64,000 bases of DNA, from assembly GCA_963693365.1 (NCBI GenBank), contig CAVNZM010000017.1, forward strand, positions 4,712,001-4,776,000, written 5' to 3'. Below, in pieces: positions 18,737-29,693 of the stretch. Below the pieces are notes generated by a model that saw only the letters and a list, made by a program, of their open reading frames with translations, was not told the DNA's origin and ran no database searches. The position numbers were made by a program, and so were the translations under genes. This DNA comes from Amoebidium appalachense. Lineage: Eukaryota > Ichthyosporea. The stretch's first letter is position 1. Every line of letters begins with the position of its first letter.

Positions 18737-19213
18737 GCAGTATAGGTACTCCACTTGGCTGCCGGTGGGTGTTGCAGAGAGCTGGTTTTCAAGTAGGAAA
18801 TGCAAGAAGGAAAGGTTCTGTGCACCAGTCCTGAGATGTTGGTTGTGGTGCTTGCAGGCAGCTTGCTTTTGCTTGTATGGTGTAGAGATAGACAGTGTAC
18901 AGCGAGTGTCGCAGGGATGTCAGAATGAGAAAGGAAGGTGGTTCTTGTGACGCAAAGCTGCCTACAAATGCAAGGGGCGGGACAAACGACGAGCTAAAAG
19001 CGTTTGGATCCCCACTACAACCTCAGTGCATGATGTTGACATGTAACACAGTTTTCTCCAAACTAAACAAATGCCACGGAAAAAAAAATTATGGTAGCAA
19101 AGGTCGGTGGAGTGGAGAGGGGAGGGGGGCGGGGAGGGGACTCACGCACACACAAACACTGTACCTGCAGTAACGCAGTCCAGAAAGGATTGGTACGGCA
19201 AATTGGCCTTCAT
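11136..19213 (-). CDS. Tandem-CBS protein, SNF4/AMPK-gamma-like
   Basis: CBS pairs (Bateman modules) bind adenine nucleotides and regulate partner proteins. Minus-strand exons with agreeing phases: 19213-19165 ([13 protein letters not shown]), 18415-18334, 17404-17203, then 15693-15629, 13336-13248, 12827-12594, 12003-11909 and a short last exon 11160-11136. Telling stretches are [17 protein letters not shown] then [51 protein letters not shown]; and [19 protein letters not shown] with VDILEQI. These give four CBS-type halves in about 280 residues. The joins 18334/17404, 15629/13336, 13248/12827 and 12594/12003 are phase-exact. The join 17203/15693 is two bases out, so a small exon is probably missed. 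A possible extra exon near 18825-18754 fits the phase but is not CBS-like. Confidence 0.78.
11203..11270 (+). repeat. C homopolymer followed by A homopolymer
   Basis: About 36 C (11203-11238) then about 27 A (11244-11270). It lies in the last intron of the CBS gene. Confidence 0.95.
13437..13640 (+). repeat. TG/CG alternating purine-pyrimidine tract
   Basis: GCGTGTGC and TGTG repeats in the CBS gene intron. Z-DNA-prone composition and no coding signal. Confidence 0.85.
13826..13892 (-). mobile_element. tRNA-like SINE head (decayed)
   Basis: On the minus strand the segment reads GGCTATTTAGTTAAGGTC (A-box-like), then about 25 bases later ATAGTTCGAATGCAAGGTC (B-box-like). Downstream lie a T-rich stretch and then AAAAA-rich DNA. 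The acceptor stem does not pair well, so it is not a functional tRNA; a tRNA-derived SINE or pseudogene fits. Confidence 0.45.
13933..14116 (-). mobile_element. Degenerate relative of the piggyBac-type MITE
   Basis: Read on the minus strand, the right end begins TTAAAGGAAGGTTTCTTTAT, followed by a GGGTC word and GATTGGTGTGATGCGCAGC. These match the start and interior of the 5946-6229 element. The left end TTACGGGAGTTTCG is a decayed version of the same terminal repeat. A 42-bp internal duplication lies at 13951-14034. Confidence 0.6.
14441..14640 (-). mobile_element. Poly(C)-ending element, inverted copy
   Basis: After a G run it reads GGAATGCGTCAAAAAGTACG and continues through AGCAGAGCCCATCCTCAGGG to AACGAAACCCAACTCAGAT. 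It is almost identical to 39172-39348 and to the reverse complement of 8030-8210. Confidence 0.75.
16490..16800 (-). mobile_element. Poly(C)-ending element, inverted diverged copy
   Basis: It starts after a G tract with TTTGAATGCGGAACACGGTA and keeps AGCAGAGCCCATCCTCAGGG, GAGTTTCGACC and GACGAGCAGGGTTGCTTATG. More diverged than the copies at 14.5 and 39.3 kb. Confidence 0.7.
18094..18300 (+). repeat. (CA)n microsatellite inside CBS intron
   Basis: CA repeats cover most of the segment, interrupted by CAAGCC words. The splice donor of the 18415-18334 exon lies just beyond it. Confidence 0.92.
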
Positions 19214-22072
19214 GGTGTCTAATCAAACAAACCTGGTGATGTCAGGTGCAGATGAGCTTAATGAATGTTTCAGGACCTTTAGTAATTAGTCTACGCCTAT
19301 AATAATCTTAACACCCATATACAGAAGAACAAAAAAAACTAAGTTGTCTTCACTTCCCCCACCCAAACATTGGAAAACTTCACAAACGTCCACAAATCCG
19401 TCGGATGTTGTCCTTTGCAGGAAGCATCCTTTGCAGAAGGCAAGCTTGCAGGTGTTTACTTTCACAAAGAGAAAATACAACAGTCTACAATATACACTTT
19501 GCCGAAACACTGAAACTTTTTTTCTTTTTTTTTTTTTTTTTTTTCTTTTGACTGAAAATGCTTTGCTTTTTATTTTCTGGACTTGTTCGACTTTGACATT
19601 TCAAATTTTCAGCTGATAGTGCTTTTTACCCCCCTCTGTGTGGGCACTGGTTGGCTCATGTAACAGCCAATCATTCGCGCCTTCTTATCAGGGTAGGGAT
19701 TACGAAAAAAAATTGTCGTAATTACATTTACGATTAACGAGAGACCCCGATACGAATAAGGTCAGGGTACCGTCGTAACAGCTTTCGTATCAGGTGTGGA
19801 GCATTATAAACGCTTAAATATGTAATTTTCCCTATTTTTTCCAATATTTCTGTTCAAGAACAGCACATTCCCCCCCAAGAACATATCTACAGCGCTTCTC
19901 ATGTGCAATATCGAGCCCCGATAAGTTTTCAGGGCTTGTAATCTTGCGGTATTCAATTTGTAAAAACACGTATTTTGAGTTTTGCGACTGGAGGGGCGTT
20001 TTAGGTGGGGCTTGCAGCTCCCCAAGAACCCACCCGTTACGATGAAGAAATTGTCCGTTACGATTGGCCAAAGGGCGATACGGTTAAGCTGGCGAACCCC
20101 AGCCAGCCCAACCCTGCTTCTTATCTTTGAAAGTTTTTCTCTTGACTGGGATTTCCAGTGGATATGAAGGCAACGTGCAGCCACAGGCTACATGACCACC
20201 ATAATAACCGACTTCGAAAGAGCCACAGCGATGAAATAAAAAATAAAACAACAAGTGACCAAAGGACACCAGCGGGTAAAGGTACAAGTGCACGTGTATG
20301 CGTGAAACTAGTTTGCTCCAACTAGTCATATGCAGCGATGATGACCAGGCCACACTCCGCAAGAAGACATCATTACTGCTGCCCCCCAACAGGCCCCCCT
20401 CAAAACCTACCGGGGCACAGCAAGCAAGTCAGCCCTTTAAAGAGCAATGCAGACCAAATCCGAGCGAGAAAACAATCCCCACGGGCCCGTCCCCTAGAAA
20501 ACCCGCAGAAGCTGTCTCTAACTCTTTGATAAGGTGGCCTAGTTGTGGCAGGACACACAGGAAAAGACAACTACAGCCACAAGGAAAGCTCCTCGACGAC
20601 CCAGTAGCTACCCCTCCACTCACGCAGCGCAGAAGCAGTTGAAGAAGTTGCAGCAGCCCACCGCCAATAGCTCGCGTAGAAGCGTAGATAGCGTGTAGAA
20701 GTCACCGTAAGTTGCAGTGGGCCACCAGATGTCGAAGAAACCACTCCTCAAGCGAGAAACTCCGCGGAAGGGAGATGTCCCCACACTCTCACAACAGTAG
20801 GAATAGACAAGACCGCACTACACACACACAGTGTCACGTTCCCCTGAGTGGGACCCCTTCCCACCACAAAAAGAAAAACGAAAGCCTTTATATACCTGCC
20901 ATGGTGAAGAATGGGGGGGAAAAAGTTGACGTGACAGCTAAGAGATGGAAGTAAAAGTGAAGTCCCACAAAAAGGAAGAACGAAAGCCTTTATATACCTG
21001 CCATGGTGAAGAAGTTGAAGTTCTGGCGGAAACTTACAGCTTACGGCACGCTAGGGGGTCTGTGCGCGCGGGGCGACGCGGACGCATAGCCACTGGCCCG
21101 GCGTATTTTGTGACGCACGCGTGTGTGTGTGTGTTTTTTTGGAGGGAGGGGGGAGGGGTGGGGGAGGGGTGGGGGAGGGGCGGGGAGGAGGTAGGAGCAA
21201 GGGGAGGGGGGAGGGCAGCGTGAAAGGGGAAAGAGAAGGTGTTGGTGGTGGTGGTGGTGGTGATGGTATGTAGTGCACATGTTGCCTAGGGACTTCGGAG
21301 ACGGGGGGGGGGGGGGGAGGGGGGGGGGGAAGGGGAGGGGGGAGGGGGGGGAGGGGGCGGGAGGGGGGAGGGGGGCCGGAGGGGGTTGCAGATCTGGCAA
21401 TTGCGGAGCCGTAGCCGTGCGTGCATGCTTGCTGGGCCAACGCTGGCACTGCAAGCGGCAGTTTTTGTGTGCGTGCCGTGGTTTAGATGTGTGGTCACAT
21501 GTTGCATGCTACGTGCCAGCCTATGATTGCTTTTGTCTGGTGTCTTCGTATTGAACGTAAATTGTCTCAATGCTTAGAGGTTTTGTCTCATGCCCAAAGT
21601 CCCATCACAAGGGTAGATGCAGTTAAAAAAAAAAAAAAGAGAAAATTCCCCCCGTGCAAAAAAAAAAAAACCTCTCCTCCAACGGTGTAAATTGAACAAT
21701 CCTCCCCCTCGCGGCCGTGTGTCTTTCACTCCCTTCGTGTATGTGTTTGAGTTCCCTCGCATTCCTTCCCGAGGTATGGCTGTCGACCTGTCAGGATCAT
21801 GACTGCGCTCAACAAAAATTCAATTTATAATGCGAGTTGAGTTACATTATCCAATGGTATAACTTGCGTTTGTGTGCATACCGGGGCATAAAAAATAAGT
21901 GATTGTGTTAGGAAATACGTGGCCCACGCATGCACATGATGCACGTAACTAACAGAGCAATAATTCGGTATAATAGAATAACTTTGCGCAGATGCGAATG
22001 CAGGAACCAACACACAAGCTTGCTATTGAAACCGTTCCCCCCTTCATCCTTATATCCCCCCCCATCCTTATA

Positions 22073-22121
<49 letters not shown>

Positions 22122-23068
22122 CATACACACACACACACACGCGCGCGCGCGCGCGCGACCACGCATGCACATGCACACACATACACACGTAAAACTGGAT
22201 AGATACAGGTTTGCAATTGTGAGAGAGCAAGGATCAACACACTCTCATCTTTAAATTTATCAACCTTGTATGCGTTAAAAACGAAAACACCTTCTCAAGG
22301 AATAGTCAACGGACTGTTTAGCAAAGCGCGAAGGTGTTGTGTGCACCTCCTGGCTACAGCACACACAATTTTAAAGGGTGCTGTGAATAGCACAGGTGCC
22401 TTGCATAGGCCCTAGTATCACAAATAACGTCGGTCGGTTGAGATGCATGCTGATAATGAAAAGCACATTCCTCACGGAAATTAGTAACCAGCAAACGGAC
22501 ACATTTTCGCGAAGTGTCTTCACAGGTGTGTGTTCTTCATAAAGCCCTGCATGTAGAGTACAGACACCCATAAAGACAGGTATGGACACGAACAGCTTCA
22601 CGTGCAATGTCTCATTTATTCGGCATGGACACGAACAGCTTCACGTGCCATGTCTCATTTATTCGGTGGCAAATGTGTCGTAGTGGCTCTCGCAGCACAC
22701 ATGGTAAATACAAAACGAGGCCTAAATTCCGGCCTTTGCCCTGCCAACGTCAAGCGTATTTTTCACTTTCCGTTGATTTCCGGTCATAAAAACACAGGAT
22801 TCGTGTTCTTTAAGTTAACCATAAACGGAATCACAAGATAGATTTCAAGCGTCCACACTTCATACTACGTAAACAATTTCAGTTTTCAAACAACAAATAT
22901 ATCTAAATTGGGCATATACTATTTCCAAAAAAGGGGTGAATTATTCACACCGGCGTACAGACCCAAGTTGGCTTTCGCACGCAACAGAAAAAAATTACGA
23001 CTATCATTTTTGCTTAATACATCACTTGCATTCCAAGTCAGCAAAAAGAAAAAAGCAAAAGGAATTCC
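19214..23068. other. Spacer between the CBS and BTG genes
   Basis: No gene I can support. CCAAT-type motifs near 19650-19670 and 20063 may belong to the CBS gene promoter. Open frames at 19804-20184 (-, 126 codons) and 20298-20642 (+, 114 codons) have normal base composition but no family signal. Repeats include a 45-bp duplication at 20866-20910 and 20970-21014, a C run at 22077-22118 and the 43-bp duplication at 22581-22666. The BTG transcript may extend into 22600-23068. Confidence 0.5.
22581..22666 (-). terminator. 43-bp tandem duplication carrying two poly(A) signals
   Basis: Two copies of a 43-bp unit containing GGACACGAACAGCTTCACGTG end in TTTATT at 22615-22620 and 22658-22663, which read AATAAA on the minus strand. 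They lie about 410-450 bases beyond the BTG stop codon and are the best candidates for its 3' end. Confidence 0.5.
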
Positions 23069-23612
23069 CTATGCTACGGAACTGATCGGAACATACGTGA
23101 AAGGGGTAGCGCTACGTGCTGGTGCTGCATTTCTCGCACCAAAAAATACTGTATTCGTTTGCTTCGGTGCAGGCCGGAAAGAAACCACCAATTTTTCTTC
23201 TCCGCTTTGGTAAACGTAGCGTGGAGGACAGTATTCGTTCGTCTTGTAGCATACACAACCTGGGTCAACCCAGAATACGAGATCCTTCGGGAAGCAAACT
23301 ACGATTTTTCGCTGCTGAGAATCCACAAATGTCGGCGCTCTGCTGGAGCAACGGGTCGACCACGCGCGAGTGAAAGCGTATACACCTGTTTCCAGAACCA
23401 CGGAGAGGTTGGTCTGGGTACCATGAGCGCACGTAAAGGGTTTCCATAGTTTTGACAAGCGCCAATTTGTATTGCCTTCCTTGCTCCTCCGTCAACCCGT
23501 TGGCCTGCACAATTGTGCTGGTCAAAAACTCCGCTGCTGCGACAAACTCGGGAGTAAGTGACAGGGAAGTGGGCTCGTATGGTATCGGTTGCATTCTGAT
23601 GTTGGGAGCCAT
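23069..23612 (-). CDS. BTG/TOB anti-proliferative family protein, +1 frame break
   Basis: BTG/TOB proteins bind CAF1/CNOT7 deadenylase and restrain proliferation. The start MAPNIRMQPI at 23612 is preferred over an upstream ATG (23648) because homology begins after it and the TATA box lies about 95 bases upstream. The BTG domain shows ETLYVRSWYPDQPLRGSG, NRCIRFHSRVVDPLLQQSA and, after the break, FWVDPGCVCYKTNE, matching box A and box B of the family. The frame changes at CCC (23289-23291): LLP is read in one frame and KDLVFWVDP in the next, so one base too many is present. Corrected length is about 180 residues. No intron is seen before the break, but a GTATGT at 23096 could be a donor to a further exon. 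It could be a pseudogene, an assembly error or programmed frameshifting. Confidence 0.82.
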
Positions 23613-23700
23613 CTTCAAGTGATAGAAAACGGGAAAAAAGAGAAACAAGAATGCATGGAAAACTACAAAGCGAGACGGGCCTGACGGGGGCTTGCTTTTG

Positions 23701-23715
23701 CCCTTTTATATGCCG
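23701..23715 (-). promoter_or_regulatory. TATA box of the BTG/TOB gene
   Basis: The minus strand reads GGCATATAAAAGGGC here. The TATA core is at 23705-23711, about 95 bases before the start codon at 23612, leaving a 5' UTR of about 60 bases. Confidence 0.65.
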
Positions 23716-24822
23716 TTGGCGGCTGGTGAGCCACCTGTGGTTGCGGTACTGCCTAATTTGGAAGGCTTAGCGCCTATGCCCATAAAGGAATTCAGCATAA
23801 GCATATAGTTTGCTGCTGTAGAAGTAGTTCTAGCAAAATACTTATTTAATAAAGATATATAAATATTATTATATTGTTTTTCAACCGCTAGTCTTTCTCA
23901 CGAGCTTTTTCGGGGTTTTACGGGCTCAACAAATGAGCTGAACTAAGCTTCTAGGCTTTGCTCTCTTCACGATTGGGAATGTTATCGTTGACCAATCATT
24001 TGACGAAACCAAGCGGTGTTACACTCCGCTATCGACCACTCGCGATTGGCTCGGTTGTGTTTGTGTTTTCTGGACGTTTGAGCCGCGCATAAGAGCAACA
24101 TTCCTGTAGAAGTTCTGATCATGATCTTAGAAAATAAATGTATATCGCAGGTGAATGCCAAGCAAAACTTGCTAGATATAAAAAATATCCTTGATAAATA
24201 AAAATTAAACATTGATGGCTATTTTTCCTCTTTCATAAACCTAATTTAATTTCTATGAGTTTTTCGTTCCTATGAGTTTATATCTTATATTTGGTAAACT
24301 ATGACAACCAGTCCACGTTGCAGATCCGGTTTAAAGCAACATTGTGCCGCCCATTATTATGATCTAAATTTTAGATCAAGGAATATTTGTAACTAATTAT
24401 CATTATCATTTTTTAATATTTATTGGGTATAATCCCATGCATTTAGAGAGCAATCAGTGATTACTGCTCAGTTGCAGTCAACCTACCTGAAACCTACTTG
24501 AGAAATTGGCGCCTTACCATTCGCTACATATCACACACCTTACTCACCCTATTAGCTGATTGGTATCCAACGCATCCGCTTTAGTGCAGCAAGCGTCCAA
24601 TCAGCTTGCGTTGCGGTGACACAACTGCTTTCCCAGTCGTGATCTTGCCGCGCCCGGGCAAGGCGCCGCCGGCCGGATGCACCAGTAAAGCACATGCATA
24701 GGCGAGGCGAAATCAGTTTACCTTGAGTGGTGGGAGAGGGGGCGGAGTTTAGGGTGTGGGGTGAGAGAGAGAAGGGGGGGGGGGGGGGGGGGGGAGGGAT
24801 CAGGGAGGAAAGTCCCCTTCAG
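23716..24822. other. Intergenic with CCAAT boxes
   Basis: AT-rich DNA without exons. Inverted and direct CCAAT motifs (GATTGG at 24558-24563, CCAAT at 24597-24601, others near 23990 and 24050) and a GC-rich stretch at 24650-24680 suggest promoters, perhaps of the plus-strand exons that follow. Confidence 0.5.
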
Positions 24823-25815
24823 AAAGGAAGAAAAAACGAGCAGCTCTACATGTGGGTTCGAGTAACCGTGACAGCGGCCAAGGTTGGAAGCAGCCCACAA
24901 TCATGCTGGTTTGTGAAGGTTAGTTCTGGTAGAATGATATATGCTGACATGGGCAACCCAAGGGAGCGAAAATCAATTTAGAAGAGGGGCGGGGAGGTGT
25001 GTGTGGGGGGGGGGGGGGGGAGGGGGGGGGGGGGGGGGGGAGGGGGGGAGCATTGGGGAAAGGAGGGTGGGCAGAGGGAGGGGACGGGCGGGGTTTGACT
25101 TACGGTTTAAATTACATTACCTGAGGTGGTTTGTGACTGGTAGATATGTAGGGGGAATTAGTGGGGCAACCAGGTTGCCGCTGTAAGGATTGTGATCGTG
25201 AACAGCAGTGGCCTTGTTTTTTGGAGTGCTTCAGAGTAACCAAGGCTGGATCTGTGCTGAGTTCAGGGGGAAGATATGTAAATAAATACGGCTGTTGTGT
25301 GCTGAAAAAGATGTTGGAGTGAATATGCTGCTGATGTATCCGAAGCAATAAACGGGGACTTGCCGAAGCGTTGCGGAGGCGCACTCTATGGTGGTCAGAT
25401 CGGATGTGGGTTGGTAATGGATCCTCTGGTTGGAATTATACAAACGTGTGAAGTGCCACCGCCGGACACACTGTCCATGTGGTTACGCTTTAGATTCGGT
25501 CCCAGGTAAAAGCATTGTGGTCCTAGGCAAAAGCCTGCGCATAGAGCCGCATTTTTTTTTTTAGTCGGACAGTTTTTAATGTTAAGTGTTTTAAAACTAT
25601 AAGTAACGGTGGGTGTGTTTTCAAGCATCACGTGCACGGTATTGTGAGGGCCCGGACATAAAACCGAACACCAAGTCAGTGGCCGCACAGATTCACACAC
25701 TAAGCATGCGAGCGATTGAGTAATGCTCTAGCTAGAAGGCCTTTTGTTCAGCCCCCGACGGTTTTTCTTTTTTCTTTTTTCTTTTTTCTTTTTTTTTTTT
25801 TTTTTTTGCTGGGGG

Positions 25816-25853
<38 letters not shown>

Positions 25854-26852
25854 GGGGGGGGGGGGGGAGGAAGGAGGATTTTGGGGTTGAGGGAGAGGGA
25901 GGGAGGGAGAGGGGGGGGGGGGGGGGGGGGGGTTGTTGACCGTGCGGCCCTCAGTCTTGAGTACGAAAATCTTCACATGACAACAACAAACACTGCCAGA
26001 GCACCACTAATAAAGATTATTCAAGCATTGATTGATATGATAAATTTTACTCGGGGAAAGGTTACAGAAAACCACAGAAAAGGGTGTATTTCGAGAGATG
26101 AATGGAGTGCCATCCAAAAGTTCGCTGAACCAAAGAAAAAACGTGTGTGTGGGCGTTTTGAGTGCAAGGCCGGCGGCAGACAAGGGGGAGGGGGGGGAGG
26201 GGAGGGGGAAGTGTGGGGGGGGGGGGGGTGGAGGGGGAGAAGGAGGGAGATGCTCGAGGCTTGGATCCCCCGACCCATCCACTCACCCACGCACTCTTCC
26301 ATCCAGTACCCTATCCACTGCTTGCTGATGTGTTGTTACTGTGTTGGCTTTGCTTCACGCACCTGCAGCATTATTAACCCCCCGGTTCCTTCCCCCCCCC
26401 CCCCCCCCCCCTCCCCCCCCCCCCCCCCCCCCCCCCCCCCACTCCCCCCTCATTAATTCACTTTACCAAAAACGGGAGGTTGGGATGCTGGGCAGAGGAG
26501 ACATGTGCATTAATGTGAAACGTCCCCCCCTCCCCCAGGCGGCCCCCTCCCCCATCCCACCCCACCGCCTTCCGCTCTGCTTGGTATTTGCACTCTCTAT
26601 GCACATATAAAGAAAGCCATGAAATGTCTGGTTCGCACTCTGCATTTTTTTGTCCAGTGCTCAGCTACCGGGCGCACACTAAACTGTTACCCCCCCTCCC
26701 CCCTCCCCCCTCCCCCCCCCCCCCTCCCCCCCCGCCCCTTCCCCCCCTCCCCCTCCTCCCCCCACCACCCCACCCCCCCCACCCCGGAAAGGGGGAAGGG
26801 ATCCACTGGTTTACTGTGGCATTAGCACACCGTGCACACACGCGCACACACA

Positions 26853-26899
<47 letters not shown>

Positions 26900-27110
26900 C
26901 ACTATGTACATGACATTTGCGCAGTGAACTTTTACCGTTATTATTATTTTCACTAATATTTTGTGTTAATCGGGTTGTTACCGTACAGTAAGATTTTAGT
27001 TCAATGTTACTAATCCACGAGCTTAGTCCACATAGATGAATTAAGGGCATGCTTGAACGTTGCACATTGATTTATTTTTTTTGGTGGCTGGAAAGGGGGG
27101 GGAGGTGTGT

Positions 27111-27141
<31 letters not shown>

Positions 27142-27155
27142 GGGGGAAGGGGGGG

Positions 27156-27193
<38 letters not shown>

Positions 27194-27357
27194 GGGGGTG
27201 GGGGAAAAATTTAGCGCATCATAGGCACAACAGGAAATGCATGCCGACCCACGTGAGATATCTGGTTTGATCGCACGGCTGGTGGATCATCACTGGCATT
27301 TTGCCCTTTTTGATACTTTGAAATTACATTTGCAAGCTATGCCAAACTTTGCAAGAG
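24823..27357 (+). CDS. Unrecognised gene, three tentative exons
   Basis: Candidate exons: 24823-24918 (acceptor CCCCTTCAG, donor GTGAAG|GTTAGT; 32 codons with NEQLYMWVRVTVTAAK), 25955-26144 (acceptor GGCCCTCAG; 63 codons with KIIQALIDMINFTRGK and DEWSAIQKFAEPKKKR) and 27234-27357 (acceptor CACAACAG; EISGLIARLVDHHWHF). Exons two and three join in phase. Exon one does not, so another exon would be needed or it belongs to a different gene; its frame also runs to a stop at 24981. Amino-acid composition is normal, unlike the surrounding repeats. I recognise no domain. Confidence 0.4.
25778..25945 (+). repeat. T tract and G tracts
   Basis: TTTTTC repeats and a T run (25763-25807) followed by G runs broken by single A bases up to 25932. 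Noncoding. Confidence 0.9.
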
Positions 27358-27401
27358 GTTGCATATTGAACTATTACACAGTGTGGGGGGAAGAGGGGGC
27401 G

Positions 27402-27454
<53 letters not shown>

Positions 27455-27579
27455 GAAGGGGTTATGATCAAGGCCGGACAAATATTCGGCTGTTGATGCC
27501 GTAGCCGAACGTTTATTTTCTTTGCTTTTGTATGTGCACGTGGTGGTGTGAGTGTTTGTAAATACGGTGAATGTGTTAT

Positions 27580-27612
<33 letters not shown>

Positions 27613-27632
27613 ATGTGTGTGTGTGCACGTGT

Positions 27633-27703
<71 letters not shown>

Positions 27704-27934
27704 CGCGCAGTACGCGTGCACTGGGGTGTGTGCGTGCACGCGGGCGTGCAATATCGGAAGGGGTTATGATCAAGGCCGGACAAATATTCGGCTGTTGATG
27801 CCGTAGCCGAACGTTTATTTTCTTTGCTTTTGTATGTGCACGTGGTGGTGTGAGTGTTTGTAAATACGGTGAATGTGTTATTATGTGTGTGTGTGCGTGT
27901 GTGTGTGTGTGTTTATGTGTGTGTGTGCACGTGT

Positions 27935-27991
<57 letters not shown>

Positions 27992-28046
27992 CGCGCAGTA
28001 CGCGTGCACTGGGGTGTGTGCGTGCACGCGGGCGTGCAATATCGCG
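27455..28046 (+). repeat. About 300-bp tandem duplication
   Basis: Two copies (27455-27756 and 27757-28046) start GAAGGGGTTATGATCAAGGC, run through GCTGTTGATGCCGTAGCCGA and a variable TG tract, and end GCACGCGGGCGTGCAATATCG. Unique parts are nearly identical, so the duplication is recent; the TG tracts differ in length. Confidence 0.92.
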
Positions 28047-28307
28047 TGACTGCTTAAAATTTCTTTTGGGTACCACAGTCTGTTTGTAAGTCGACGTCAG
28101 CCGAAGGAGTTTGAGATATGCACATTTTCTTCTTTACCCCCCCCCCCCCCTCCCCCCCCCCCCCCCCCCCCCCCCTCTCTCTCCCCCCACAAGCACCACC
28201 ACCACCACCTGGTCCATCTTTTCCCCCCTTACCTCCTCCCTCAGTTACCTCCCTCCCCCCCTCTATTTGGAACTTCCGTGTGTGTGTGCGTGTATGCGTG
28301 TGCGTGC

Positions 28308-28372
<65 letters not shown>

Positions 28373-28489
28373 CGTGTTTTGTAACGTAGTGCCTGCAGCT
28401 GTGGTGCAGCTCTGGCAGCGCTCGGGGGGAGGAGGGAGAGAGGGGGGAGGAAGGGGGGGGGGAAGGGGGGAGTGTTGACATTTAAGGGA

Positions 28490-28600
28490 TCCCTTAAAGG
28501 TTGCTGTAGTACTACGTGAAGTACACATTTAAGGCGGACAACACATGCAATGTAGATTTCGCAAACGTTGGCGCACTGGGCTGCATTGTGCATCATATCA
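28490..28600 (-). mobile_element. Decayed poly(C)-ending element
   Basis: Read on the minus strand it goes from a GCAATGTAGATTT-type word through TGTGTACTTCACGTAGTAC to CAACACTCCCCCC, the same order of words as the copy at 530-627. Confidence 0.45.
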
Positions 28601-28864
28601 TGTACGCATTAGCACCGCCAGCACATCATAGATAGGATATCTATCATGGGGACCCTAAGAGCCACGGTACTATGCGTGCCCCGGAGCTCTGCAGAGAAGG
28701 GGGGGGAGAGAGAGAGAGAGAGAGTGTGTGTGTGTGTCATATCATGTACGCATTAGTACCGCCAGCACATCATAGATAGGATATCTATCAAGGGGACCCT
28801 AAGAGCCACAGTACTATGCGTGCCCTGGAGCTCTGCAGAGAAGGGGAGAGAGAGAGAGAGAGAG

Positions 28865-28870
<6 letters not shown>
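28594..28870 (+). repeat. About 140-bp direct duplication
   Basis: Copies at 28594-28735 and 28737-28870 share CATATCATGTACGCATTAG, a GATAGGATATCTATC palindrome and GGAGCTCTGCAGAGAAGGGG, then an AG repeat. They differ at a few positions. Confidence 0.92.
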
Positions 28871-28895
<25 letters not shown>

Positions 28896-29659
28896 GTGGT
28901 GGTGGTGGTGGTGGTGGCCGGCCGTGGGGGGGGGGCAAGACACAAGCGCTCAGGTTGTATATGTACACGTACCACAATGCGCAAGATCGGCGAGGATCGA
29001 ATAGCCCCAGCCAATAATGCCAATACATGTACATGTCTTTCGTGTTTGTGCAGTTCATGCACATAAATGCACAGCCTTTTAAATTTATTAATTTAATGGA
29101 ATTGAATATATGACTACATGCATGCAAGTGTCATACTGGTATTGTACGTAACAAACCGACACCAAATTATTTATGTGTTAGGGTCAGTGCGTCAAAAATA
29201 TTAAGAACGATTGGATTTTGGAAAAAAAACCACGAATTTCGCACACAGCATTTATGCGGGCTGGCAAATGAGTTGCTGTTGCTATATGCTGAAATATACA
29301 ATACTGTACTTATGTACTCAGTAATATCCTTACGAAAGTAAAATTTAAAAGATTCACTTAATCCAAAAGCAAGGGCTCTGATTGGGCAGCAATCGACACA
29401 AAAAACCACCACAAACGCCTTTGTTTCTTACCATCGTACATGTATCCCCCCACCCATACTGTTTTGATTTTTGGGAATCTCGATATTTTGTGCGCTTCCT
29501 CTTATCAGAAAATTGATTTCAAAAAAAAAAAAAAAAAAAAAAAAACCCCTTCCACACATGAACCCCTTAACGCATGTACCGTTCAGATTAAAAGCATTTG
29601 GCACAAGTCTACCTACAAATATCGCGATCGGGCTCGGCAACCCCCCCCTCCCCCCCCCC

Positions 29660-29693
<34 letters not shown>

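Larger units (their letters stand above)
11803..18740. repeat. Series of long G homopolymers in the CBS introns
   Basis: G runs of 20 to over 50 bases occur near 11803, 12268, 12830, 12933, 13170, 13220, 14300, 14441, 14641, 14758, 14852, 15345, 15570, 15760, 16233, 16352, 16920, 17090, 17442, 17665, 17695 and 18671. Nearly all are G on the plus strand, which means C on the sense strand of this minus-strand gene. Only a short C tract at 17817-17862 goes the other way. Confidence 0.9.

Noticed and set aside
23982-24212. 76-codon minus-strand frame upstream of the BTG gene
   Set aside because: AT-rich, no family signal and covered by CCAAT-type promoter motifs.
24850-24870. GGTTCGAGTAAC as a tRNA B box
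   Set aside because: No A box or cloverleaf at the right distance; it lies inside a candidate coding exon.
28070-28087. Seven-base microexon between ACCACAG and GTAAGT
   Set aside because: Too short to support without transcripts; the following exon could not be found.
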